From Pelodera strongyloides (lineage: Eukaryota; Nematoda; Chromadorea; Rhabditida; Rhabditidae), in NCBI GenBank assembly GCA_036852015.1, contig JAANDG010000333.1, positions 99,162 through 163,161 of the forward strand: 64,000 nt of DNA. Reading direction: 5' to 3'. The position numbers were made by a program, and so were the translations under genes. Below are positions 45,646 through 56,813 of the stretch, one piece after another. A model generated the notes under the pieces. The model made no database searches. It was not told the DNA's origin and saw only the letters and a program-made list of their open reading frames with translations. Position 1 is the stretch's first letter; each line of letters starts with the position of its first letter.

Positions 45646-46861
45646 GAGAATAGAACAATTCGTTAAACTGTTACTAATTACCTGAAAACTAATAGTAGTT
45701 TTATTTTTTTGGAAACAATTTTTCGCAGTGCATATCAGATCAGCATATCGTATATGGATCTTCTCCTACAATAAAATAAATAAGTGAAAAAAATGAATGT
45801 CTACGCCTTTTGCATGATAACATACCATTTGTGATCTTCATCTTCGATAAGTAATTAAGCCATATCGTTTTTTTTATAGTTTTGTGCTTCCGTAAACTTC
45901 TTCCCATGTATTTATAGCTTATCTTATCTATCGGATTTGGTCAATCATAATTCCGTTTTATTGGCTTTTTGGATTGATATTTGCCTATTTACCACCGGGG
46001 TCATATAAGCCGATAACGCTTATCTGATTAAGGTCTTTCTGGCAAACATTGCGAAAACTTATTTTCATAAAACATAGCACCCTTATTTATATATTATTGT
46101 TTGATTTTGTTTTGTTAGTTTACTGAATCAGCGCAAACTGATCAGTTATACAATAACGGGAACACAACGTGCAGAAACGTAACGAGCGGAAAATATCTTA
46201 TTATATAAATGAGCAACTGTAGTGTGCGCTAATGTGCGTTATATTCGAATAAATTGATATAATGCCGCGGCTCAAATTAAAATATTCTCATGTCAAAGAA
46301 CGATGTATGTCTTCATTCATCTACGTATTTCACTCCAGCCGTCTGGTATTTGATAAAGGATTATAAAAGCTTTCTATATTACTCCAACTTTTTATCATTT
46401 ATGATTTAGTATCATTTTACTTATTTATAACGGTAGCACTTCCTTATTAGGGTAGTTTTTATTTGTATGCAAGTATGCAGTATTTATTTGTATGCATTAT
46501 TTCTCCTTAGCTCAAGCCCCTATATCCTATGTATGCAAATGCAGAATATACACGATACACATAGATACATATGATGAAAGTATTATAACCCTGTTGCATA
46601 GAAACACCATATCTACAATACATGTATATTGACTGACAATTTTATTCATTTTACTTTGTTTTCATTTTCATTTTTTTTCATTTGTACACTCTCGAATCAC
46701 ATTTGATACACATAGTATGAAATTTTATTGAACAGATTTCTAAATGAAGGTTTGTGAGCCATTCACCACTTTTTTTTCTATTTTTTTTTGTGAATTTTGG
46801 TTTCAAAACTATTTGAAGTAGTGCTTTTATTTGAACAGCAGGTGGTCCTGTGTTTGTGCAT

Positions 46862-46868
<7 letters not shown>

Positions 46869-46945
<77 letters not shown>
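46869..46945. repeat. (TC)n microsatellite
   Basis: About 75 nt of nearly pure TC repeats, the longest dinucleotide tract in the window. Confidence 0.95.
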
Positions 46946-46946
<1 letters not shown>

Positions 46947-48496
46947 AAGCCCCTCTTTGAGAACTATTTACACTTTGATTCGAGAATTGTCAAACAGTCG
47001 CCCGAATGGACAACACTACAACCTCTCTACTCCTAGAGTACTTCTCTCACGTACCTATTCAAGGGTTGGGGAGCGGGAGGTGAAGTTTTTCCCCAAAATA
47101 ATTATTTTTCGGGGAGAATATTCCCCTGACCATGGTGTCAGTCACCCTAGCTCTGGGAACTCCTACCCGGCTTGCAGGAGCTACCATCTAATTATCCTAA
47201 ACCTCCCCGTGCATTTCTACCTCTGTCTCCGCTCACTCTCTATCTCCGCTCTCATCTCTCTGTCTATTCTCTAACAAAGGTGCTATCTATACCCCATCCT
47301 TGTAAAATTCGATTAGTTCAAGTATTAGTTCCATTGGATTGGCAGCTTCAAGGCCACCCCTCAGAAACTGGCCACCTGCCAAGTTTTTCTGAACATAATT
47401 AGATCTTGCCTGCAATTGTGCACAGTAATTAAAGAACGTTTTTATATTTATATTTTTATCTTCTCTGTCTATGTCTCGTTATTTCACATTGTATATCCAC
47501 TCTCTCTCTCATACTTCTCTGTTTTTATTTCTATTTTTCATGCATAATTTATTCTCGTTTACTTCATTGCGACGATACTGTGATGATTGTAGTTTACGTG
47601 TTTGTATGATAACTTTTAAATGTCTTAAACTTTTTCTAATTGTAAGTTCTCGGTGTACATAAGTATGTTTGTTCAGCGTTATCACAACCTGGTATTAGTA
47701 AAGTTGACTTGTCTCACCAACAATAAAACGTGTCAAAAAAAGTGCGTGCCAGAGGCATTTATATGACCCTTTTTCTATAATTGTAATCTGTGGATTTATA
47801 TCCCTGGGTAAGTACCCCTCTGGCAATTTATAGCACTTCTTATAAGTTGTCCGCACGCACATCTGCTAGAGTTCTTTTTGTCGAAGTTATTAGCTATTAT
47901 TGATGCTAGCTCATACATAGGAAAGAGCCCATTTCCTGATGAGTCCCGGTTTTTCTTGGACCAAACCATTTGGTGGCCATTTGGTGGCCAGATCGTGGCC
48001 AAGTTTTCTCGTGTCACTAAATGCTAAATGGTCACTAAATTTTTGGTAACCGGTGACCGACGTTTTTCCCTGTTCTAGGGGTAATTATTTCGTTTCGTCT
48101 TGCTTTTTGCTTCATTTGTTTATTATAGCTTCTATAAATACTAAATAATTATTATACATTGGATAATTCTAAGAATTTTTCAGACGACCACAATTCTGGG
48201 TTATTACATACATTTTTTTGGGGTTTAATTTTCTTTCAATGATTGAAAACTTTATCCAAAAGAACAATGATTTTTTTTTTTGTACAGTTTTTTTAAACAT
48301 ATGTTTGATTTTGTTTCACTTTTCGCAACTTTTATTCAATTTCGGGTCGTGTAAATTCGATGCGGATAACTCGATTTTGCTGATTTGCCTCGCACGTTGC
48401 TACGCAGGAAATTTGATTTTCTTTATGGGTTTATGCCCTTTCGCTTATTCTTATTCAGGATAGATCTGAACTTGAGGTTCTTTCTCTGTTCTTCTT

Positions 48497-48677
48497 TTAA
48501 AGCGAAATACCGGCCTGTTTTTGAAACGCATCGTGGACAACTGAATTCTTACGTATCTATGCTAAGTTACTCGAATTTAGCGCGATTTTTTATAATAATT
48601 TATGTTCTTTTCCATAAGCGCTTAAGAATGTTGGTGTTTTCGATGCGTTTCAAAAACCGGCTCTTATTTCGCTTTAA
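48497..48677. repeat. Palindromic TTAA element, family P1, copy 6
   Basis: TTAA|AGCGAAATACCGGCCTG at the left and TTATTTCGCT|TTAA at the right. Confidence 0.82.
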
Positions 48678-50023
48678 TTTAATTTTTATAAATTTTGTTT
48701 CTATTTTAAGAAACTTTTTTTAATTTCTAAAGGAATGAATGACTAACAGTTTTTCTCGGTATGTTTTTACCTATATTTTTGGAAATATCATATTTTATCT
48801 AAATGTTCACCTGCCATAGTTTGTTTACGTATGCCTTTTCCCAAAATTACTTTATCAGAACTGCTTTCTGTTATTATAAACAAGGCTAGTAATTACTGGT
48901 TTGAATGTGTTGTATTCACCTAAACCTAGCAATTTCTTATGTGGCATGTGTAACAAAATTTCCTTCAGTGTAGTATAAGGCAGATGTTAGGAATTTACGA
49001 CGTATTGCATATGACAAAAAAAACGAAAAAAAAAACGAAAAAAGAAAACCTTTGTGTATATGTACATTTCGAAAGGACTATTTATATACTGCGTGGATTT
49101 TGGCTTATTTATAGTAAAAATTTTGCGCAAAATACTGAAAATCACAGGATAACTGAAAGAGGTCTTCGCCCAATGCTAAAATTAACTTATAATGTTTGTC
49201 GTAGCCGGTCGATTTCTATTCCAATTTATGTTTCGTTTTCGGTCGATTTCGTTTTCACTTTCGGTCGATTTCTGTTTCGTTTTCGTTTTCGGTCGATTTC
49301 GATTTTCGGCATTCGTACCCCTCCCTTAGAAGTACATCATTGAGCAATTAGAAGCCCTTGCAGTCCGCCAGTTGATGTCATTACCATTCCTTCTATAGAA
49401 AGACAGGACAGTAATTGAATCTATCATAATCAAATTTAGACTTGAATTGCGCCGTCTCTCTCTCTGTTTCTCTCTCTCTCTCACACTGTCTCCCTCACTC
49501 ACTCTCTCTCATTTCTGCCCTGTTTTCAAAACACAGTCCAAATTATACACTTAAATTTGAAGCTGCAAATAGAGAATTTGATAATTCACAAGTTCACATT
49601 AATCAGTGTTAACAATCTGTATCTCTCCCTCTCTCCCTCTCTCTCTCTCTCTCTCTCGTTCCAAAAGAGAGTTTTCTACAAGTTCAGTCAATGCGTTTAT
49701 AAATTCTTCGCCATAAACGTTGGAGTAATCGAATTAGAGTCTGGTGGCCATTTTCGGCATTGCGGAAAGCACTTTTTCCTTAACGATTATAATCTGATTT
49801 GTAATCTAATTATCACTAATGTGATAATATGATTTGATCGTGATCCGTATATTATACATCATTCATGCAAAATCCTGCAAATAAATTGTATGCTAAGTAG
49901 GGGGCGTGGCCACTTAATCTTAATGATAATGATGTCGACGAATCCATGCTACAATTGCCCGTTGGTGTTGCGAACCTAAATTGAGAACGTTATAATAACC
50001 AAAGGTTTCAAAAAAAAAAACGG

Positions 50024-50474
50024 TTAAAGGGACGGGCCCATCAAAATAAACCCATATTTTGCATGTTTTTATAATTTGTATAAAGGGGGTTTATTATAAT
50101 ATATGTACACTAAATTTCGGCTAGAGTTTATCCCGCTGAAATTTTTCGGTGTCGATAAACTCAAAAGTATACCGTAGAAGACCAACAATTGCACCCTTAT
50201 TTCCTTACCGCGTGTCCCGGGGGAATGTGGCTATATGGACAGATGGTCTCCCGGGTCCCAATCAGAGCGAGGTATCCTCGGGAGACGCGGTAAGGAAATA
50301 AGGGTGCAATTGTTGGTCTTCTACGGTATTCTTTTGAGTTTATCGACACCGAAAAATTTCAGCGGGATAAAGTCTAGCCGTAACTTAATGTACATATATT
50401 ATAATAAACCCCCTTTATACAAATTATAAAAACATGCAAAATATAGGTTTATTTTGATGGGCCCGTCCCTTTAA
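50024..50474. repeat. Palindromic TTAA element, family P5 (AGGGACGGGCCCATC)
   Basis: A 450-bp inverted repeat: TTAA|AGGGACGGGCCCATCAAA at the left, complementary arm ending GGGCCCGTCCCT|TTAA at the right; the arms stay complementary well into the centre. A truncated relative of the terminal sequence is at about 13914-13960. Its right TTAA is shared with the P1 relative starting at 50471. Confidence 0.82.
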
Positions 50475-50647
50475 AGCAGTATAACATCCGCTTTTTGAAA
50501 AGTACGCTGGACAACTGCATTCCTATGTACTTACGCTAACAAAGTTTAGCTCGATTTTTTATTCAACTCATACTCATTTGCCTATCCTATGATGCTTGGC
50601 AATCTAGTTTTCCAAAATCTCAAAAACCGACTGTTATACTGTTTTAA
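50471..50647. repeat. Palindromic TTAA element, diverged P1 relative
   Basis: TTAA|AGCAGTATAACATCCGC at the left and GTTATACTG with TTTTAA at the right. It abuts the P5 element. Confidence 0.6.
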
Positions 50648-51016
50648 AAAATTAGCAGTTTGCTCAGTGAGGTGCGGAATAACGACGAGTTCACTTGCTT
50701 CTCTTCAGCATTACCAATTTAGCAGATAATCGAAGAAAAATGTATTTCTCACGTGTTGATTTGTTTGTTACTATTATATGATAACTCTTGCTTCACCAAA
50801 TCAAATTGCAATATTTCTTTGATACTATAGATGATTCTATTTCCATTACCTTGAATACTTACTGTTTACTTTCTACAATTTCTTACTCGTGTCTTATGCT
50901 GTACTTCCTAGCATTATCGATCGATTTCACTCTTTTATTTATGGATTGTTATATTTTATCGATCGATTTTTCTGTTTTATTGATTGATTTTTTCTCATTT
51001 ATCGATTGATTTTTGC

Positions 51017-51018
51017 AG
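51017..51018 (+). promoter_or_regulatory. Probable trans-splice acceptor of the Groucho-like gene
   Basis: TTTTTGCAG ends 4 nt before the ATG at 51023, the spacing usual for spliced-leader acceptors in nematodes. An upstream 5' UTR exon is the alternative. Confidence 0.5.
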
Positions 51019-51022
51019 TAAA

Positions 51023-54000
51023 ATGGCCAGCGGTAGCCATCATATGCATGGTAACGCGCTAGAATTGGTCGATGCGGCAAGGAATGAAATTATGAAGATG
51101 GCGAGCAGCGCCAATCAGGCAAACGCGGAAAAAGCCAAGATTAGAGAGGTATTTTTTATTATTATTATATTTTGGTTAGGATGTTTATATGATACTATAA
51201 TTCATAAACAAAGAGAGAGCGAGAGAGAGAGAGAGATAGAGAAGAGAGAGGACACTTACATTTTCCCTGTATAACGGTTTGTTTTGCATTGCTTGCTTCT
51301 GATTCTGAAGATGTGTTTTATGTTTTTATGTTGAAATGCGTAATATACATATATATAGTTTAATTTCTTGGATTATGTAGTAGATTACATTTAAGTAAAT
51401 CATGTAAGACCTTAAGCTAAGCTCTTAGTGGTGATCTTCCATATTAGACGGAGTTCAGCTGGATAATACCGAATCAAAATATTCATTCTAAATCTCTTGA
51501 GACAATCATAAATAATTTCGTTTAATGTGTGATTGGATATAGATATAGAGATTTATAATAATTTTCGTTGGATTTGTTTTCTAAATAACTGCAGTGATAT
51601 TAAAATTGCAGCGAAAGAACAAAACATACGTTCAGGGGTCTATCAACGGAAAAACGTCGTGTACCATATATCTATAGCAATAATCAGGAACATGAAGTAT
51701 ATACTTAATAAGTGCTACTTAAATAAATAAATGCCATAATCTTATACTTATACACTCTTCATGCTTTCACGATATAGGTTAAATTTTTATGTTAAATAAT
51801 TAATATTTATTTCATAATATATAAAATACCCTTATTAGTATTATGTGTCGTAAGGCACTTCATCTTAGGGTAACCATTTGGTTTTTGTTATGTACTATTT
51901 GTATTATTGTGCATGTTCTTATTTGTGATGTTTCATTACCAATAAACTATTATTACTAATACTAATAATTAATAATTTTTTAGGAAATCCAACAACTACA
52001 ACAACAAACATCTGTAATGCAAGAAACGATGATGCAGTGCCAATTTGAGGCTTTCAAGCAACAGGAAATCGGTTGGTAAACTTTTTTTTAATTCCTATTA
52101 TTTATTGTTTTACCTTTTTGTCCTAGTTTTAAGTAAGTAGTACAATACTTCATATTGAATATTTCGAACAATCAATAAACAAACTAGTGAGCCGTATTTG
52201 TAAACATAGTAAATATGAAATATACAATGTGAAGAAGCATGAATGGATTTGTAATACTAATATTGTAATAGTTTACGCCTTTTCACGTTGAGCACATATA
52301 TTTTTTAGGCAAGCGAATGCAACAAACAATGCTCCAGTTTTTGCCTCTATTGCCTGCTGAATACCAGGTATTATTTTATGTAAACCCTTATAAATAAATA
52401 AATAAATAAATACAATCATTAGTAGAACCATACACGCACCCCTTACACGAGAACAGGATATTCTTCTACCTAGCTACGCCTTCAAAAACATAACATGTTC
52501 GGTTAGTAACAAGTTTTTATCATCTTTCTGAAATATATGATAGTTTCTATTTCCCATAAAATAGATCAATACATTCAGCAATGTAAAATTACACGAGTCG
52601 GGCATCAATCTTTGGATAAATTTATGTATACCTATATCTAATAATAGCTGAATACTGTCAGTCTCTTCATTGCCTTGGTTAATTACTCTATGCTACTTTT
52701 AATTTCTGCCAGTTTCAGGGCATGCTAATGCAAGAAATGGACAAGGCTCGCGGAGCAGTTCCCGATATGAATGCAGCAGCCGCTGCTATGCTAATGGGCA
52801 GCATGAATCCGGCTCTTCTTGGGATGAGGTTGGATAATTAGGATAATTAGCTTTAATATTTAGATTCTAATTTTTTAAAGTTACCGGGGGTTACGGTATA
52901 ACGCAATGGTTAACGCTAATGTACTCCATTTTTTACCCTCTCACAGTCAGTCTCAATTTATCTCTTTCAGGAACATGATGATGCCTCCTATGTCTGCCGC
53001 TGCGGCGTCGCCGCGTGGCAAGCCGAATGGAATGCCAAATGGCCTTCCTGCGGCACTGCATATGATGGCCGGCCAACCATTCCCCGGCATGCCCAACGGT
53101 ACTTATTTATTACTTTATTTTAATTTTTTTATTTTCCCGCCGCTTTGAGGTTTTTTTACGGTAGATTAGGTGTCTAGTTAAATTGTCCTTTTCCAGTGGT
53201 AAAGAATGTTCAGTAAATTTTTACACATTGTAACGAGATTTGAACCCTCAACCGTTCGCTCAACAGTCTGCCGCTTTACCGACTGCGCCATCTAAGATAA
53301 ACTAAGAAATCTTTTAATCCACAAGAGCTTGCTCCTTTACACAATGGTAGTTCAATACATTGTTCAAGGCTTATGACTTGATCACAGAGGTCCTGAGCGT
53401 CAGGCGACGTGTCACAGATGTCACTTGACACTTGATATGACACTTGACACTTTTATGACGTCACGATTTTCAGGCCTGCCGCCGCAGTTTGCGCACCCGA
53501 TGGTGGCGATGTCGCACGCGATGAGCACTCCGACAGGTCTGCAGGTCTCAGTGTCGACTCCGAATCGGACCTCGTCCAATGGACCTGGCAGTGGACAGAG
53601 GACTCCTTTGACACATAACACCTCCAGCACCGCCTCACCACGACCCACGTCAAAGCCGAACAATGAGGTATTGATATATTATTTATTTATTATTAAATAA
53701 CACTGTGCATCACAATGAAATGATGAAAAGAAAGTAGCATATAACACGTCGTGTTGTCGTTGATTAGCAAACAGGTAATTTGATAATAAAACAAAAATCA
53801 AGCGTAATATGTATATGTAGGTAATGGCGTCAGGCATTTCAAATTTTGCAAATATTTGCCGTATGATATGTGGGCGATATTGTATTGTTACCTCAAAAAT
53901 GGGCCACGATATTGTATAATTATAATGTATAAAATTACAGTCTCAGGGGAACGTAATCCCTTGCCACTACCAATATAGTCTAGAACACTTTCTATTAAAC

Positions 54001-54660
54001 CATTTAGTGTTAGAACAATGAACATTAGCCTAAATACACCGCAGAACCATATTTGCCATAAAATCTTATTATATAAAAGAGTAACTGTAGCGTAATTTGC
54101 ATACCGATCTGCGTTACGGAAATGCAACTTTTCGACAATTATTCCGCGTGTTCGGGTGTAAAAAGAGTGTCGCAGCTCAATATCGAAGTATGCGTATGCA
54201 ATTGTTTCCTATTATGTGAATTTCTTACGATATGTTTGAAAACTTGTATATAAGTGTTAAGCCAATCATATTTCCATGTAAGTCGCCTATCAAATATTTG
54301 CCGTGCCCCGGTAATATTTCTAGAATTGTTCATCAAATGCGAAATGTTTCAAGAGCTGTTTTTTTTCGTTCAGATGATCTATACTCTATACTGTGGTTTT
54401 CGGCAGTTTGCTACCTTTAACTTCTATATCAACTCTTTCAGATGCGGGCTCCAATTCCAATGTCGCTGCCGCAGCCGATTCCACAACAAATTATGCCGCA
54501 GCAAATGACGATGACCACGCCCACAACACCGCAAGGCATGCCGCAGACCGTGCCGCAGCTGACTTTATCCGAGAAGTTCAGTCCTACTTCTACTCCGCTC
54601 GATCCGAAACCTTTGGACGTTACCAATGCCGACACCAATGAAGAGGTGGCCGTTGCCTAG
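51023..54660 (+). CDS. Groucho/TLE Q-domain co-repressor without WD40 repeats (AES/LSY-22-like)
   Basis: Seven exons: 51023-51148, 51984-52071, 52309-52367, 52719-52828, 52971-53098, 53474-53667 and 54442-54660; 924 nt, 307 aa, all phases consistent. Exons 1-4 encode a coiled-coil Q domain (QQEIGKRMQQTMLQFLPLL, compare the Groucho pattern of EIxKRL followed by a PFL-like run), used for tetramerisation and binding of repressors. The rest is low complexity: an Ala/Met region, MPNG repeats, a Ser/Thr/Pro part with TPLTHNTSSTASPRP and a Met/Pro/Gln-rich end. No WD40 domain follows, and the stop is followed by a poly(A) signal at 55121. That architecture fits vertebrate AES/TLE5 and C. elegans LSY-22, a partner of UNC-37. 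Assignment rests on the Q domain alone. Confidence 0.8.
53225..53300 (-). ncRNA. tRNA-like sequence (pseudogene or SINE head)
   Basis: Minus strand: exact A-box TGGCGCAGTCGG and B-box GGTTCAAATC with tRNA-like spacing. Acceptor and anticodon stems do not pair well, so it is probably not a working tRNA. It lies in intron 5 of the Groucho-like gene. Confidence 0.5.
54055..54200. repeat. Dispersed repeat with TTATTATATAAA motif
   Basis: ATCTTATTATATAAA and GTAACTGTAGCG here match 46195-46235 (ATCTTATTATATAAA and GCAACTGTAGTG), each followed by GCGTTA-like sequence and GCAGCTCAA or GCGGCTCAA. Two diverged copies of one element. Confidence 0.45.
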
Positions 54661-55120
54661 TTCACATACCAGCTACCGTACTCTTGTAGTTTGTATCCAG
54701 TTTTGGAACTTTGCAACAGGTTCCACTGAGCAGCAGATTGTGTTGCAGCAACATTTTTTGCTGCGGTTTGAGTAGATTTCGCTGTCAATTTCTTTTCAAT
54801 TTCGCCCTTTTCCGTTTTCCGTTTTCCGTTTTCCGCTTTCCACGTTCTACACCTCATTGGGCAATATGGGTCATTGCGAGGTATAATATGATAATAACAT
54901 TTGTATATTAGTTTATTATCCTAAAGTGGTACAACAAAAAGCGAGGGCACTGTATTGCCTAAACATATTTTTGAATTTTTGCGCTCGAGTTGAATAACTA
55001 TAATGTACCGGTTGTGCGCGCTGTTTCAAGTTCTAGATTTAAACTCGTGTTTTCTCAAGTTACTTGTGGCGTATTCACTATTGACGAAAAAATAGTGCAG
55101 TAATTTTACCTACTCTTTTA

Positions 55121-55126
55121 AATAAA
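55121..55126 (+). promoter_or_regulatory. Candidate polyadenylation signal of the Groucho-like gene
   Basis: AATAAA about 460 nt after the stop codon at 54660, the first one found. Confidence 0.45.
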
Positions 55127-55520
55127 AGATGTAAGTGTTAGTTCTTGAATGTATTTCTATCATGCCGATTTTGTTCCTTCTTATATAATGCATATCAGTT
55201 TTACACGTTGATTTTTATGCTATATTTCCGTGCAAATCTAAACTTCTATTTTAAGTAAAAAAATCTGCTTTTTTTTCTCAGTTACACGTCTTTCCCTAAA
55301 CGATTTTGAAATTGAGACAAACATGCGATTTGGATAATTATAATTTACCTTAAAACAACTTTTTGGAAATATATTGTCCGGAAAATTATTGATTTATTGA
55401 TTTTCCTCTTTGTCTGGGTTTCTCGTCTCCACTCGGTCGTACGTGTACCTCTGTGGATGGTCTCGCTCACTGTTTTTCATTGCAATCAATCGATATTTGT
55501 GCTTTTAATTGATTTTCATT

Positions 55521-55655
55521 TTAAAGCGGTATGGCGCGTGGTTTGTGAAATGCGTCATATGCAAATTTCTACGGGAAGTTGCGGAACAGAATGGAACAAA
55601 CTACATTAAAATACAGTTTTTAGCGTTTCACAAATCACGTGCCATACTGCTTTAA
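55521..55655. repeat. Short palindromic TTAA element (AGCGGTATGGCGCGTGG)
   Basis: 135 bp with arms AGCGGTATGGC and GCCATACTGCT, both flanked by TTAA. It lies downstream of the Groucho-like gene. Related to P1 only in its terminal layout. Confidence 0.65.
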
Positions 55656-56381
55656 CGATGTTTCCTGGTTGCCTTCAATACTATGTGTTTTATGGCTTTC
55701 TTTGACAGTGATGTGCTTCTTGTAATTTTTTGTTTTATTTTTTGAAAACCTATAAAATGTACACAAAAAAAGGAAAAATAAATTTTATTCTCAATGCAAG
55801 GGTTCGATCAATAATAGAGGTTAAAACATTGATTTGCAAATGGGAAAAGTAGAGTACTCATTAACTTCAAAGATAAACATGAGTAAGTGCGGTAGCTTTA
55901 TCCTGTAAATGTTACCGTAGTTTGAGTACTGTAGGGAAAAATTAACTCAGAGAAGGCTAGAGGCTAGAGAAGCTAGTGCGGGGGCTAGAACGCAGGATTG
56001 GAAATATGCTAATTTATGGGATGGTAGGCTAATTTTGCGGTAATATGCTAATAAGTATGGTAAAGATAAAACAAAAACTGCTAAGTAACGCATGAAATGG
56101 AGTATTCAACTACGTTACACCGAGTAAAACCTCAGCCGTTTTTATGTCGTTAGACTTTTGCTTCGTTAATAAGGGGGCTTTTTCATAAACTCTAAGCTGT
56201 GCGTTCACACAGCGGGTCCATTTTAAACTACCAAACTAATATTCAAGTGATTCTCCACATTTTTAGTAATCGTAATATATAGGTAAAATGAAGTCTGGAA
56301 TTCTAAGTTTTAGTCAGCACATTATTATGCATTGAAGGTGTCGAAATTCTTTTCATGGCGATTCCCTGAAAATAATTGGAT

Positions 56382-56554
56382 TTAAAGCGAAACGACGGCC
56401 GGTTTTTGAAACGCATCGGGTACACAATCATTCTTATGCAGCATACGCAAATGAACATAAATTAGAATAAAAAATCGAGCAGTTTAGCGCATAAATACAT
56501 AAGAATTCAGTTGTCCACGATGCGATTCAAAAACCGGCCGGTATTTCGCTTTAA
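56382..56554. repeat. Palindromic TTAA element, family P1, copy 7
   Basis: TTAA|AGCGAAACGACGGCCGG and the complementary right arm ending TATTTCGCT|TTAA. It sits just beyond the 3' end of the minus-strand twelve-exon gene. Confidence 0.85.
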
Positions 56555-56624
56555 AATTGCATTTAAATGAGTAGCTTATTATAAATCTAAAGAGCAAATA
56601 ATTTCCATCGAGCAAATATAAAAA

Positions 56625-56630
56625 TTTATT
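56625..56630 (-). promoter_or_regulatory. Candidate polyadenylation signal of the minus-strand gene
   Basis: TTTATT on the plus strand (AATAAA on the minus strand), about 185 nt past the stop at 56814. Confidence 0.4.
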
Positions 56631-56813
56631 CATGTTTTTAACGTTTTCCTTTGAGATGGGCAGATGGCGCATCACAGCCAGAAGCGAACAGCGAAATAAT
56701 AGCATTTCAGTCATTTACATTTTATAAATCAATTTTTTATGCAAAGCTGGGAAGATTACAATCTAATATAATAGAGAAACAAACGTGCAAAATAAGAAAA
56801 ATCGAATCCCTCA

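Larger units (their letters stand above)
40706..50980. other. Ten-kb gene-free region
   Basis: No spliced or single-exon gene supported. It contains a 54-T homopolymer (41020-41073), GA/CT microsatellites (42757-42800, 44430-44800, 46869-46945, 49448-49510, 49622-49658), palindromic elements at 41753, 43700, 44968, 48497, 50024 and 50471, a SINE relative near 45560, and a GGTGACC repeat at 47940-48075. Confidence 0.5.
54661..56813. other. Intergenic region between converging genes
   Basis: Contains the 3' UTRs of the plus-strand Groucho-like gene and of the minus-strand gene, and two palindromic elements (55521, 56382). No further gene seen. Confidence 0.5.
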
